DNA from: Whalleya microplaca
Taxonomy: Eukaryota > Ascomycota > Sordariomycetes > Xylariales > Xylariaceae
DNA: 64,000 bases
Direction of reading: 5' to 3'
Assembly (NCBI GenBank): GCA_022497155.1
Contig: MU385734.1
Location: forward strand, 558,001-622,000
This document shows, piece after piece, positions 1 to 12,314 of this stretch. Under the pieces are notes generated by a model, which saw only the letters and a program-made list of their open reading frames with translations, was not told where the DNA came from and made no database searches. A program made the position numbers and the translations under genes. Each line of letters opens with the position of its first letter. Positions within the stretch are counted from its first letter, which is position 1.

Positions 1-2754
1 AAGAAGCCAAAGAAGCTAAAAGTTGCTTCAGGTTGAATACTAGGCCATCGTGGGCCCGATTGTCGGAAGGGGAAAGGGTGAGGACCTTTTACGAGATATA
101 TCGACCATGCTGACCGTTCCGATTGCATGCTGGAGGAATGATCTAGCGACGTCGACGCGTAATACATCATTTCAAGGCTTGGAAGTAGTATTAATGCAAG
201 AAAGACAACATTATTGCTCGATATAGAAACTGAACCTGCCGATTTGTTGTATATCGCTGAACTTGGTTGGGAGACAATTACATATACGTAGTGGCATAGA
301 ATTCGCGATCCTTACCGTCGATCATGGCCTATTAAAGTACCTAGTAAAGTGCAAGTCTACCGGCAGCGCTGTAAATGCAGTAGGCTTCGGATTGTTTTTA
401 TTTCACACTTTATTTAAACACTTTTCTTCATAATATACCTTTTTAACGTCCAACTACCTGCTGGGTGGGTAGGCAACTGGCGGGGAGGACTTCGGGTAAG
501 GCCCTTCTGTGCAACGGCTGCATGAAACACACACTACTTCGATTCATCTAGAACCCTTGGCCAGTTATTCACATGTTGGCCCCGTGGTAAAGATTGGTTG
601 TAAGAATAATAAAATGGAGCTAACCGAGTTGGTCGATATATGATGCTGGTATAATGGAGATGGAGACAAATTGCTGTTTTCTCGTATGGTAAGTATGCGG
701 CTGGACTACCGCTAGAGATTGGAGATGAATGGCCTGCACCTCATCATAATGTAGGGTGTGAATAGCATATTTAACCTTGTACTTTGTTAGTCTTGTGTTC
801 TTTTCTATCTTGAATATCCAAGATGGTATAGCGATATAACCATTGAATATTTATTCACTGAAAATTGATAATGCTATTATCTGTCAAATATACATGTCCT
901 CCAATGATCATACTACTATTTGAACGATATTGTACAGTTTAGTCATGGAGAATCTCTCGAATATGGACTCTGGCTCTACATGTCTCATGGTAGGCGCCTA
1001 CAGGTAATAATAATAACATTGATAGCAACCTTGTAGATGTTCTCAAATCGTAATAGGAACCCCATAGGCTAGAGACTATGTATTCTACCTGATAAGCAGA
1101 TGAACCATGTAACGTCGGATGGATGCATGGAGAATACATGTCAAGTCAACCTCCCTCTTACACACATTAGCTGCAAGGGTCCTAGAGATACATTGAATGG
1201 AAATTTTAATAAGAGCAATTTGCCCAAATGGTTCGCATCTTTCAAAACGGGGCTAACCGGTGAGCGACATAGTTAGCTTCCCCTGCTTGATAGTCCTCAG
1301 TGTGACTATCCCGATTGCCCTTGGGGCTGAAAACTTACTTGTCAGAGGCGTCACTGAACGGCGTTAGTATCACGTTGTGGTCGACATGTGTCGCAAATAG
1401 GGCTTCCATTCTAGTATCAGGCAATAAAGGCCGTTGTATGCGAACTCAGAGAGTAGTACAGTGGAGAAGGGCAGAATCGACGCGGTTCGCAACAAAGAAA
1501 GATGCCCGTGCCCTTTCAACTTGAGCGATGGCCAGGAAGAGAAGGCGAGAAGGGGAGAAGGCCGTTGGGTGTAGCTGTAGGGGAGGCACTTTTGTTGAAT
1601 TCCAATCCTATTGCATAGAGTCCAAAAGAGTAGCAGCCCGCGGCCTGGAGCTCTAATATTAGGTCTAAATTCCACTCACGACTTACTACATATGTAATAA
1701 GACGCCTTGTCTTCCCGAACGGTAACCTCCGCACGGTGCACAAGAGATAGTCTGAAAAGACATGGACACACATATATCCTATCATTGAAAGTATAAGCCC
1801 GATGGACTGCTTGCGTTATGAATCTGGCTGCATTGACGGCGGCGCGTAAACAGTAGCCAGCGAAGTACCTGCTTTACAAAACACATAATACGGGGTGGTT
1901 GGGGACTGTCACAATCGGTCGGCTATGGAATTGCGCACTGCACACTTCTGTGTGAATTCATGTGGTTTCTGGTATTAAGGGATATGACAAAAGTAGGAGG
2001 GATTTTAAGCTGAAGTAAAATAACTAGTAATCGAATTTTTGAAATCGAAAGACGAGAACGAAGTAGGAAATGTGTAGTTATGCCGAATTAATATGTCTGC
2101 CATGTAAACCTGAGCCAGCAGTATGATCAGGTATTCAAATGAAGATTTCTTTGCTGTATGGTAGATGGATCGATCGCGTTGATGTTGGTAGTTGTAGATA
2201 ATTGAAGCCAAGTACATATGGACTTGAGCCGTCGGACTATTAGACACACAGCACAGTACTAACTGAAATCCACCCCCCTATGTTGGTGTGGGTATCGGTA
2301 CATGCTACTGTACTTCTGCGGAAGACCCCTAGTAAGACAAGGGTCTTCACTGACCCTCGCATTCACGATTGGGCCATTTTTGGACGGATCAAGCCAATCC
2401 CTACATCGAATCGTTCTGACCCCTGCTAATTACTCCACAGAGAATTTACAGTATTGTAGTTGTGCATATTATGTAGTATATAGTATAATGTACCCTCACT
2501 AAGTCGACAGGGGTCTCTTCGCCGGTTATACGCACATAATGGTAGAAGCAAACGGACAGTGCGGCTCGTCAGAGTTACGGTCGATCTCGGGTCTATTAGT
2601 ATTAGGTACACGTATGTTTATTATACTAGTAATTGTCATTGCAATTGCAGTTTAGGGCAGGTATTTCCAACAACACGTGTCGAGCCTGTACGTCCCACGC
2701 ATTTATACTATTACATCTTCTTTAGTCCCTTCGACCAACGAACTCAGCTAAGAG

Positions 2755-2807
2755 GTGTGTGTGTGTATGCCTGTGTATGTCGTGTATATATGTGTGTGTA
2801 TGTGTGT
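2755..2807. repeat. imperfect TG microsatellite
   Basis: A run of TG dinucleotides interrupted by TA, CC and CG steps. It creates the Val/Cys/Met-rich short frames seen here, which are not credible proteins. Confidence 0.8.
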
Positions 2808-5800
2808 AGGAAGGCCTCCAATCCCGACTTTCTCTTGCCATAAATTTCCCGGAAACAGTGCCATGGCGTCGAATCGGCATTTCCAAACTAGCGGCGGCGT
2901 TTCGAACAACATGCCGGCGTCTCATGGCGCCTATCCCCAAGCAGCACACGTAGCACCTCTGATATTATCGAAAAGCTTGCCTGAAACTGTTTCTTTACCC
3001 CAGAAAACAGCACGTAGGTCAACCTTGTTTGTCCTTGCCCGTTACCATGTGTTACCCCTGCTGCCGCTTGGTGACATGCATATTATACTACCGTATACTA
3101 CCGCCGCACTGGCCTGCTTTTCTGCATGGCAGATAACTGTTACCTACCTATCTGGATCCGGACATTCCTAGACGATCCGGAGATGTCTGTCTCTCGCGTC
3201 TTCCTGTTCAAGTATCATTTTATTTTTATTTTATTTATTACCCATATGCTATTTCCTGAAACAGGGAATGGAAACCCGGATAAAAAACCACCCTGCACAC
3301 TTGGGGGCAGCAGGCAGGTGACTCGTCACCTCACACAAGATCTAGAATCGCTGCGTGAGCACTACCACTACGGCTTGCGCAACCCCATCTTCACCAATTT
3401 GGTCGAAAACAACGATGTTTTGGGCAAGCATGGCTTGTCGCTACTGTCCATCGTGAGCATGCCAAACGTGGCACTGCTGCTGCTTTGTGTAGATCAGGAT
3501 GCACGCTGACATAACAGAGACGAGATCAATTCTTGATGCATCTCTCCATTCTAGATTAACGAGAATACCAGAGGTCGCGGTCCGAGCCGGTACGTAGCTG
3601 TCCTGTAATAGGTCCCAGTCTGCGATGCCGACTGGAAAATACTAGCCCACGCCGCACCCATAAAAAGACCCAACTACATATATGGACATAGAGGCTGCGA
3701 CGTCATACTATTACCGGCATGCCAGAACTTGTCGTCCAAGTCAAGTTTGGTTAAGTTGATGAAGCTGAGAGTTCCGCATTCGAGGTTCATTCCATTCCGT
3801 ATTGGGAATCCCGATTCCGGCTGACGAGCCTGCCAAACCTTGAAGGTTCATTCCGGGGTTAATTTTAGTCGTCGAGGAGCCATTCACTGTCGTGAACCTT
3901 GCAACGGCCAGGGAAGGTCGTCATCTGAAACATTTCGAAGGGTTACACTCTCTGGCAACCCGAATTGCGGATAGGATGTTGGCTGGACACATGCAACTCG
4001 TCAAATTAACGGCAGCTTGCACACACGACAGTGCAATCAAGAGGGGCTGAAAATTGCTGAGAATCTGGGTATATTAATCCTGCACGAAGAGAGACAGGAT
4101 GAAATTGGCCCTGCTTGGTTCTCGCTCTTAGGGGCCAGGGCATCCATCTAGCTACATTCCTTCGAGATGTCCAACGCTACTGTTCCCGATCCCAGGCTCA
4201 AAGCCTCGGGTAATGGAGAAGGTCATTGGTTAATTGCTCCATGACGTGCAGACATGACGGTGGACTAACCTCCCAAACGTACCCACTTCGTCCATCTCTT
4301 CCACTTATTTATCTTCGGGTAAACGAGCGTCGAACCTTAACTCAATACTAGGGCGTAGATAGCTTAGGTAAATAACGACTAATAGATGGTATGGATTAGG
4401 GTGCGGCTCTAGCTTCGGTCTATCCGTTGGCAGTTGGAGCCTACTCTTGACGGGGAAGATGGGGTCTTAAGTCTACACTTTAATGAGTTGGCGCTCAGCC
4501 TGCTTGTTGACAGATGCTCTGCGTCTCACGTGCGAAATATATCTTCTCATTATCTGAAACACACTAGATCGTGGCTTTAGTTGATCTGCTGATACGTCCG
4601 TACCTTGCGGATCCAACCCAGCAAGCGTACCAAGTTGACCTACCAGAAGCACGGTAGCCAAGCCTTGCCGCTGTCGGTCGGTGGTTACCGAGAAGCTACT
4701 AAGGAGACTGTAGTAGCTACACGCGTGAACAAAGCCGTATGTTAGTCATGTAGGGCCGAAAGCTTAAGCATCCCAGATAGTCCTGTCGGGTCGAGATCAA
4801 TATTACCAAATCTCGATGCTGTTGGTTGGTCAATCTGACAGGGTGAAGCGAGATGATTCTCGCCTCTCGGGGAACGCTGGGGGTTCTCCCGAGATTCACA
4901 TCCTACTGGAAGTTTGATATCTGCTAGAGAATGTATCTAGATTCCTCGCCTATGCCTGGTATCGAAAGGCACTTGCCTCCAAGTATCTGGTCAAACTATA
5001 TGCCAACTAGAGATTAGCATTTTTTAATTACATCATGGTGAACAAGGGATACTGGCCACGACACATTGGCGACCACCTGGGCGTCTTTCAGTCGAAGTGG
5101 TGGAGACTGACTTCAAGGTCAACCAGTTGGTGGTAAGCGTGCCATGCAGTCTCCCGGAGACTAGGCCTGACCTCGTCCAAGCAGATCCCTTCCCAATTAC
5201 CATAGGGTGTTTGTGGCGTCTCGTAGAGGCACTGACGGTAGGGTGGTTGCAGATATGATGCAGAGGAGGACGGAGTTCTCAAGTTCTCAGAAACCCGCTA
5301 CCAAGGCTAGGGTACTTTCTTCAACTATACCTATTTTACCCCGTTTCTTCTGTCTCTCAGCTTGTTCTCGGAAGTACTCGATGTATAGTAATGGTAAAAG
5401 ACACGAGATGTCATTACCTCTAGCCTGCATTACAGCTCAGGCTCTGAGTGAGAAGATTATACGTGATACTAGATCCCCCCTGGAGGGAAAATGACCTTTC
5501 TAATTTGAGCAATACTAATTACAGTACCGAGGAGATCGGGGTCCGCGGCAGTATCCTTAGATTTCGTTTGGCCTTTGATGCCGGGGCACCTAAAACATCT
5601 TGAAGCATGGGCCCTGCAACGGCTTCCTGCTTGATTGTCAAGGAGAAGGATGGAGCTAGGTTGCCCAGGTCACTTGTATCTAATACGGGGGAAAAAAAAA
5701 CTTTGACTTTTGCGTTGCCTGCCTCACTCTACCTTGACGCCAACGCTGACATGTCAAGAACTGCCAGCACCACACAAACCGTAATCATCTGGTAAAATTC

Positions 5801-7200
5801 TTTGGACATCCGCATAGGGCTACGTCTATCTTCCTCTCCCAGCTCACCTATCGTCCCCCGCAAGCCGCCAGTCATTTTACACATAGAAGGCAGCAACGTG
5901 CCAGCGTGATATCAAGCTCCAAACAATAAAAAGACCGAATTTGCCTCGAGTTCCCCCACAAATCTACAGAGGACCCCAATAGCGGCTGTCTCAAACACGC
6001 CAACTTGCGCAACCGCCATCACCTCAGTCAGTCCCAAGCGGGAATAGAGGATACCCACTTCGCCTATCCGTCAGTCCTATCAAAGTTTCATCCAGCCTGC
6101 CCGCGAAGCTTTCAACACCGCAGTCTGACCGATAGCTGAAGTTGATGCGGCGAGCTCGACAAGTTAGCTCTACTCGTACACACCATCTTGTGGCACTGCC
6201 TTTGCATCTTTAAGCCTCCAAGGTTCTGCCTAGCCCAATACTCTCGTACGCTCCGAAAGCCACCACGTCAGCGGTCCAAAGCGCACCTCGAAGGGTATAT
6301 AGATTACCTTTTCATCTCAGGAATCTGCGTCTAGGTTATTAATCAAGCTTGGTACTTGTGCTGAAGCGTCGCATCGACGGAACGACTGTCACTACGCTGA
6401 TTTAGACTAACAAGGCTCGCCAACGCCCCTCCGTGGTCGATTACGATTCGGCTATTCGGACTCGAAGGGAAACCGAGCAGACTAGCAAGCAACGAAAGGG
6501 GACCTAGCCCTTGATAACGCAAGGCTCAGCGCGTATCGTATAGGAAAGTAAGGTATGTATGTCAGATCACTGATGTTTCTGGAGACCGACTACAACGAGG
6601 CTGCCATCGTCCATTATTAATGGCCCCCTTTCTATTCCCTTGCCCTCCATCCCGCGCCCTGTTCCAGATTGACGCGCATTGCGCCATCCAAGCCGACCCA
6701 ACATGGCGGTAGGTTGGTTAGACTAGCAGCGTCCAGGGGTCTTTTAGCCTCCGCGCGGTGTTTGATCAATCAGATCTTGCCAAAGGTTGCAACAGATACA
6801 GATGAACCCTGCGCTGACATCTACCTCCCAGGGCTACTGTTTAGAATATACATTGGTATCCGCATGTCAGTGCCCTTTTCCGATAGGGAGAGTGGCGTTC
6901 TTTTTTCCTCTGCTCGGGATATTGTGCAGGCGCCACACGCAAGTTGCGATCGAACACCACTTAGCCAAGCAGATCGGAACCGGAGCAGAGAGCTAGCGCA
7001 ACGCAGGAATGACGAACTTTTGTCGACAGCCACCGAGTCGGAGGCGGGCTTCTTTGCGACAGCTACCTTGGAGCTACATTTACGCTGACAAGGCAGCATG
7101 AGCCTGGCGCCGCGCTGCAGAATCCGGCCGGCTCGTCACCTACTCATCTAGCCAATTTGATACCTACATGGTTCGACATGTGTCGACATCGACTCACTTG

Positions 7201-7226
7201 CTCGTTCGCTCGCTCGCTCGCTCGCT
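7201..7226. repeat. CTCG tetranucleotide repeat
   Basis: Tandem CTCG units with one interruption near the start, followed by related ACTC units. Confidence 0.8.
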
Positions 7227-7786
7227 GACTCACTCGGCCTGGGCTCCGAGTAATGAATTCCAAGGCTGCTGCCGCCGCTGCTCTCTGCCCTTGGTCTACG
7301 AGATGATGCTTGGCTTTACCTGCACAATCCTGTCCCTGGCTGTTTCGTTGGTCGTTTGTTTCCATCGGGTGAGAGCTGACTGAGAAATCGAATTGGCTAG
7401 GTTTGAACCAGGGCCTTGTCGGTCTGTGCATGACAGTGAAATTGGAAAGGCAATCACTTGGCATCTATGGTGACAGGGGACAACTATCCAAAGGTCGGTG
7501 TAAATCCCTGGAACACACCCTATCTGCAAAGCAACAAGCCCACCCCTACCTCTCTCTACCTCACCCCCGCCAGCACCACCTACATTACTTGCTTCCTACC
7601 TGCTGTAGCGACCAATCTACCAATCTGGACCAGAGATCGGGCAGTGGAAACACCCACATGAAGCTGCCTACATACATACTTGGTGTACATGACTTATACA
7701 CTTACAAGAATCGATCATGTATGCTAACAAGCAGACACATGCACTGCCCAACTAGGCATTGTACATACACGCATAAATCTATCCAG

Positions 7787-7818
7787 CCATCCATCCACCC
7801 ATCCACCCATCCATCCGT
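7787..7818. repeat. CCAT/CCAC tetranucleotide repeat
   Basis: Alternating ATCC and ACCC units in tandem. They give rise to a low-complexity Pro/Ser/His frame. Confidence 0.8.
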
Positions 7819-8855
7819 CGATACAAGTCAACACCGGGGCCTCACTGAGCGAGGTGGTGGTGGTGTTGTATTGTACTGTATCGTTGTAAGTGTCGCGGGG
7901 TTTTGTGTGTATTGTACAGTGCATGGCGACACTGTGCAGAGCGCAAAGCAGTACCTGTCGACGTCGCAATTCAGCCCCAACTTTCAAGCGAGTGTTAGGG
8001 TGCTAGAGTTCGATTGATGGATGGGGAGGGACGGGATGGAGGAGCTAGACCCACCTCCCAAGAAGCTTGTTTTCCTAAGTCGTTACTGCCCCTGTGGGAT
8101 TGCACTTAGTATACCCGTACCTACAGATTACATACAGTACGTCGCTGTTACTTGGGGGGCCCTAAGCTGACCGTTGCACTATTTTGGGCCAGAAGATACG
8201 GAACCCGCAACCGTTAATTGTCGAACCGTCTTCGACCTGCGACTGCTCCGCCAGCAACTCTTCGGCCGAATGAACTAAGCCTCTCTCTTGAAGAAAGAGA
8301 GGCGCCCCTCGAATGAATCAACAACTTAACCCCAAGGTATTTATATTATAAATTTATACATCCTGAATTTCTCTCGTCTTCACATCCACCCCCCTCCTGT
8401 TATTCCAACCAAACCAAGTCGTCGACAAGCCGAGGATTTTGCTTTCGCCGGACCGGTCTGCGTCAAGGTGGTTTTTTAATCAATCCATCTCCAATTGATT
8501 GGATTAAATGGGCCATGCATCGCTGATGCTGAGACCTACGAGCCGGCGAGGAAGAGGTGCAAGTGAGAGTGAGAGAGCTCTACCAAAGCCAGCCTGCTGA
8601 AAAAAAGATTTGAAGAGAGGTCTGAGTAAGAAAACCAGAACGAAAAGGTCAGTTGATACCTCTACCTACATAGACAGCATCCGTCTTTCCCCCCTTCGCG
8701 TATACGCGTTCTCTCTACACACATGCACGCAATACCTCACAGGACACATGCACATGCAAATGCACCCTCTCTTCTGCCGTTGCTTACCTACCCGGAAACT
8801 GAACTGCCTTGCCTTTTTCGTCGATAATGGAGGGAATATATAAAACAAGGTAGGT

Positions 8856-8990
8856 AAGAGGAAAATGGAGGAAGAAGAAGAGAGAAAACAGAAAAAGAAA
8901 ATAAAGAAGAAAAAAACCGAACAGGGACAGGAGCAGAAAAGAAGAGGGAGAGGAAGAAAAAAAAAAGAGAGAAAAAAGAGGGAAAGGAAA
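8856..8990. repeat. purine-rich (GA/A) tract
   Basis: About 130 bases almost free of pyrimidines on the + strand (AGAAGAAGA-type units). On the other strand this is a CT-rich tract. Such strand-asymmetric tracts are common in fungal promoters; function here is inferred only. Confidence 0.6.
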
Positions 8991-9237
8991 TTCTATTGCA
9001 ATTCGAGGTCGCCGGTGGTGGTTTAAATGGACTCGTCCTTTGGTGATTCCTGGATTTGGTGGCTACAAGACACTTGCCGCAACGATTCAACCATCCCCGG
9101 ATTTTTGTTCCTGTACCACCCAAGAAACGCCTCGCAGTTCTTCAAGTGGTCAAGTGGTACTTAAGGCACCCTCCTGCTACCTTCTACATACATAGTCCCC
9201 GACAAGCCATTTCCCTGCTTGCACAGCTTCCACATAC

Positions 9238-9276
9238 CCAGTCCATCCAGTCCACCCAGTCCACCCAGTCCACCCA
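9238..9276. repeat. CCCAGTCCA short tandem repeat
   Basis: Four to five near-identical units of about 9 bases (CCAGTCCAC type), directly in tandem. Confidence 0.8.
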
Positions 9277-9407
9277 TTTGTATCTCGCGCCACGCCCAGC
9301 TGTACTACAGTGTATCGCACGGCACCACCAAAGTACCAATAACTGGCACTGATCTGGGAGCTACCGGTGTTTGCTTTCCGGGGTACTCATTTCACTTACT
9401 TACTGAC

Positions 9408-9487
9408 ATCAATACCTGCTTTACCTGCTTTACCTGCTACCTACCTACCTACTACATGTACTGCCTGCCTACCTACCTATCTATCTA

Positions 9488-9522
<35 letters not shown>

Positions 9523-9528
9523 ACCTTA
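9408..9528. repeat. CCTG/CCTA tetranucleotide repeat block
   Basis: A block of TACCTGCTT, CCTA and then a pure CCTG array (about eight units near 9489-9521). It lies some 350 bases before the first recognisable exon of the NDT80 regulator. Confidence 0.85.
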
Positions 9529-9870
9529 GCACATAAGGTAGAAAGAAGGATCCTTACCTACACCTGCCTGTCTTCCATCCGAGTCCACTCGTCTGTCTGG
9601 TGTGTGCCAGGTGCTTTAAGCAAACTCCCACCCATCCCCCCCATACCTACAGCTGGAGGTCTTGCCCGCTAACATCTTCGTCAACTTACTGCAGAGCCTA
9701 TTCAACCAACCCTCAAGTCCTCAATTCCCGGCCAGCGATGCTCCAAGCCCGGTAATAGCTACAATTTACACATGCATCAGGCCTCTTTCCTCATTTGGAG
9801 TGATCATCTCTATGCTAATAGCTTTTCAAGTCTGCGAATCGTGTATAACTGACATTTCTTGTCCTTCTAG

Positions 9871-12314
9871 CAGGACTTTGAGCCTTCGCCGCCATCGTGC
9901 CCTGGGTTAGAATATCTCGACATCCCGGCCACAGCTGATATGAGGTTAGTTGTCCCTCATCCCCTTCTGGTATTCTGGTATGGAAAATGTCTTGCCAAAA
10001 CAAGTCCCAATTACCGCACCCTTTTGATTGATACCCGTTTCAACCCTCCCCCCTTATCAATACTCTGTCGTGCTGTTCTGCTGTTCTGCTGTTCTGCTTT
10101 CCGTGTCCCTTCCCAGCCCAGCCCAGCCTTTCGTACCCTTACCGATAGCTATACATTATGTTGGGCACGTATGAAATGCTGTGCTGGTCAGGCTTCTTTG
10201 ATCGCCCTGCTTGTGTGTCCTAAAATACAATCTGCAGCTGCTACCACTACCTGTAGTTCTCCATCGCCATAGGCGCGGAGGCGAGGTGCAAGGGTGGCTC
10301 TTGTAGCTACACCAAAAAAAGGGCCTGTGGCCCTTCCCGTGGTTCGCAGCTATGTGGCGTGGTTTGAGTTCCCGATCCTGTATCCGCTTCCCCTGTGGTA
10401 CGCGAATGCTGTCAGTACCACCTTTTGGTTGCACTTGGACACTTGGGCGGTGTCCCGTATGGGGACGCAATACGCATACAGCATTGTCGCTAGCTTATCT
10501 GGAGCCTTGCACACGAGCTGCTTCTGTTTGGCAAAACCCCTGCTGATGCGTCCTCCAGATACAACCAAGATTCCAATATCTCTTCTCTGACGATAGAAAC
10601 CCCCCATCAGCCATCTTCTGTACTTGGCGGCTTTCCTGCACCTTTACTTAACACCACTACTACGGGGTACTCCCCTGACACTGGTCCCTTCTACTCCCCA
10701 GCCTCACAGATATTCTCTGGCATCGACGTCAGGTCACGCCTAAGCTCCAAGTAAGTCGCACAGCGATCCCACTACTTCCGGTGTGGGATAACGCATACCG
10801 CATACGGCTCCTCTGGCTCCTGACTTGCTCACCACCGTAGCAGTAGCACCTCCTCCACGGGCATGGCACATGGTCATCGTTCCTCTGCGTTACCAAATCC
10901 AGCATACAACGTAAGAGATCTCTACTCCGGATCGAGGCCCTCTTTTCCTCCCAGGGCAACGGAGCACACAACGAGATCACCCTCTTTCGCAACACCTTTG
11001 CGACGCCATCCACTGTCGCCAACCCCTAGTCCCAGTATTGGTTTCACAAGTCCGGTCAGGATGGACACTACCAGTCAGTACGGGAAGCCTGGGGGCAACA
11101 ACATCCCTCCGCTGATGCCAATGACCACGAACGGTCAACTTGTATACAGCGATGCGGGAACGGCCATCAAGGTCGATATTTCGGGGGTGATCGACAAGGG
11201 TTTCTTCATGTCCGAGGGAGACTGGACATGTTACCGGCGGAACTACTTCTCCTGCATCTGCTCCTACAGCCTGACTCCATACTATCCTAACACGGCTATG
11301 CAGTATGCTCCTACCGGTTCATCCTCGTCATATCAAGTGTTCGGGTTTGCGATGTGTATCTCGGCAGTAGTTTCCGACAGCGACTCCCACACGATCGAGT
11401 TGGTGCAGCACACGCCAAAGAGAGACAAGGGCCCAGTGGCGCGGCCTGAAAAAGTGAGCCTCAGCCCAAGGCAGCCTCAGCAGACGCCGCACCCGCTGTC
11501 TATGTATCAAGACCACCATACTATGGGCGGAGGATCGAGACCGATGTACGAGGGAGGATACGGGCAAAGCGCGACAAACTCGTATCCGAGTGAACATACT
11601 TTCGAGAGGATTCAGTTCAAACAAGCAACGGCAAACAATGGGAAGCGGAGGGCGGCTCAGCAGTATTACCACCTAGTTGTTGAGCTCTATGCCGATGTGG
11701 GGAGCCAAGCCACGGACCGGTTTATGAAGATCGCGCAACGAAAATCTGCGAAGATGATTGTACGGGGTCGATCTCCTGGACATTATCAGACGGAGCGACG
11801 GGGAAGCACTAGCAGCGGACCCGGTGGATCAAGCGGAATGGGCAATTACCCCGGTTCTCAAGTCCTGGGGACGGATTATGGCTCCGGATCGTCGTCGTTG
11901 CTGCCGGGTACGTACGCTGGCGGGGGAGGTTACGATCCGCGATCTTCACATTATGGGACGTCGCGCCATCACGATCTGCCAATGGAGCCGATCATACCAC
12001 CAGACGATGCCAAGGCTATCGATGAAACGAAAGAATACCAATACTATCCTTCGACTATCTACGAGGGCTCGGGAGATTCGAGGCAGGGTATTGATATGTT
12101 TTCCCACCGAAACGAGCATGATAGCCTAATGACTTCAGCGGCTGCAACGGCCGACTCGACAACTTCGAAAGTCAAGCACGAATACGAAGGCAGCCTTCCG
12201 AGCCTAGTCTATCACCCAGGACCCGCCGCCTTTCATCCTCGATCCTGCAGTCGGTTTGAGGGCAAACCGACCTCGGCGGGCTACTACCCGACCATGTTGC
12301 CCCAGTCGGGATGA
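9871..12314 (+). CDS. NDT80/PhoG-type transcription factor, XprG/VIB-1-like (N-terminal exon unresolved)
   Basis: DNA-binding regulator of the NDT80 (p53-like fold) family. In other ascomycetes the XprG/VIB-1 members control extracellular protease and cellulase genes under starvation, and heterokaryon incompatibility. Three exons fit in phase: 9871-9944, 10505-10750 and 10841-12314, giving 597 residues plus at least one missing N-terminal coding exon. The exon 1 product contains PSCPGLEYLDIPATADM and exon 2 contains HELLLFGKTPADASSRYN. The NDT80 domain spans roughly residues 185-420 (starting near QLVYSDAGTAIKVDISG and including GDWTCYRRNYFSCICSYSL). A Gly/Ser/Tyr-rich, low-complexity tail follows. 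The second intron has GTAAGT at 10751 and CTGAC near 10820. The first intron is 560 nt, and its 3' site (CTGGAG/C) is weak, so a small exon may have been missed. The ATG at 10863 would give a shorter 483-residue product starting just before the domain. Confidence 0.8.

Larger units (their letters stand above)
1..9870. other. gene-poor region upstream of the NDT80 regulator
   Basis: I see no convincing protein gene here. The open frames are short, lack recognisable domains and have no coherent splice structure. The right half (about 6.5-9.8 kb) is GC/CT-rich with many four-base microsatellites and purine tracts, which looks like a long promoter/5' leader of the transcription factor that follows. 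The left part (1-5 kb) is more AT-balanced and shows nothing recognisable. No tRNA or rRNA was recognised. Confidence 0.5.

Noticed and set aside
6669..7088. 139-codon plus-strand frame
   Set aside because: Overlaps frames on both strands with similar length, has no family features and sits in the leader-like region.
7403..8017. 204-codon plus-strand frame
   Set aside because: Largely produced by the CCAT/CCAC microsatellite and His/Pro/Ser-rich low complexity; no coding features.
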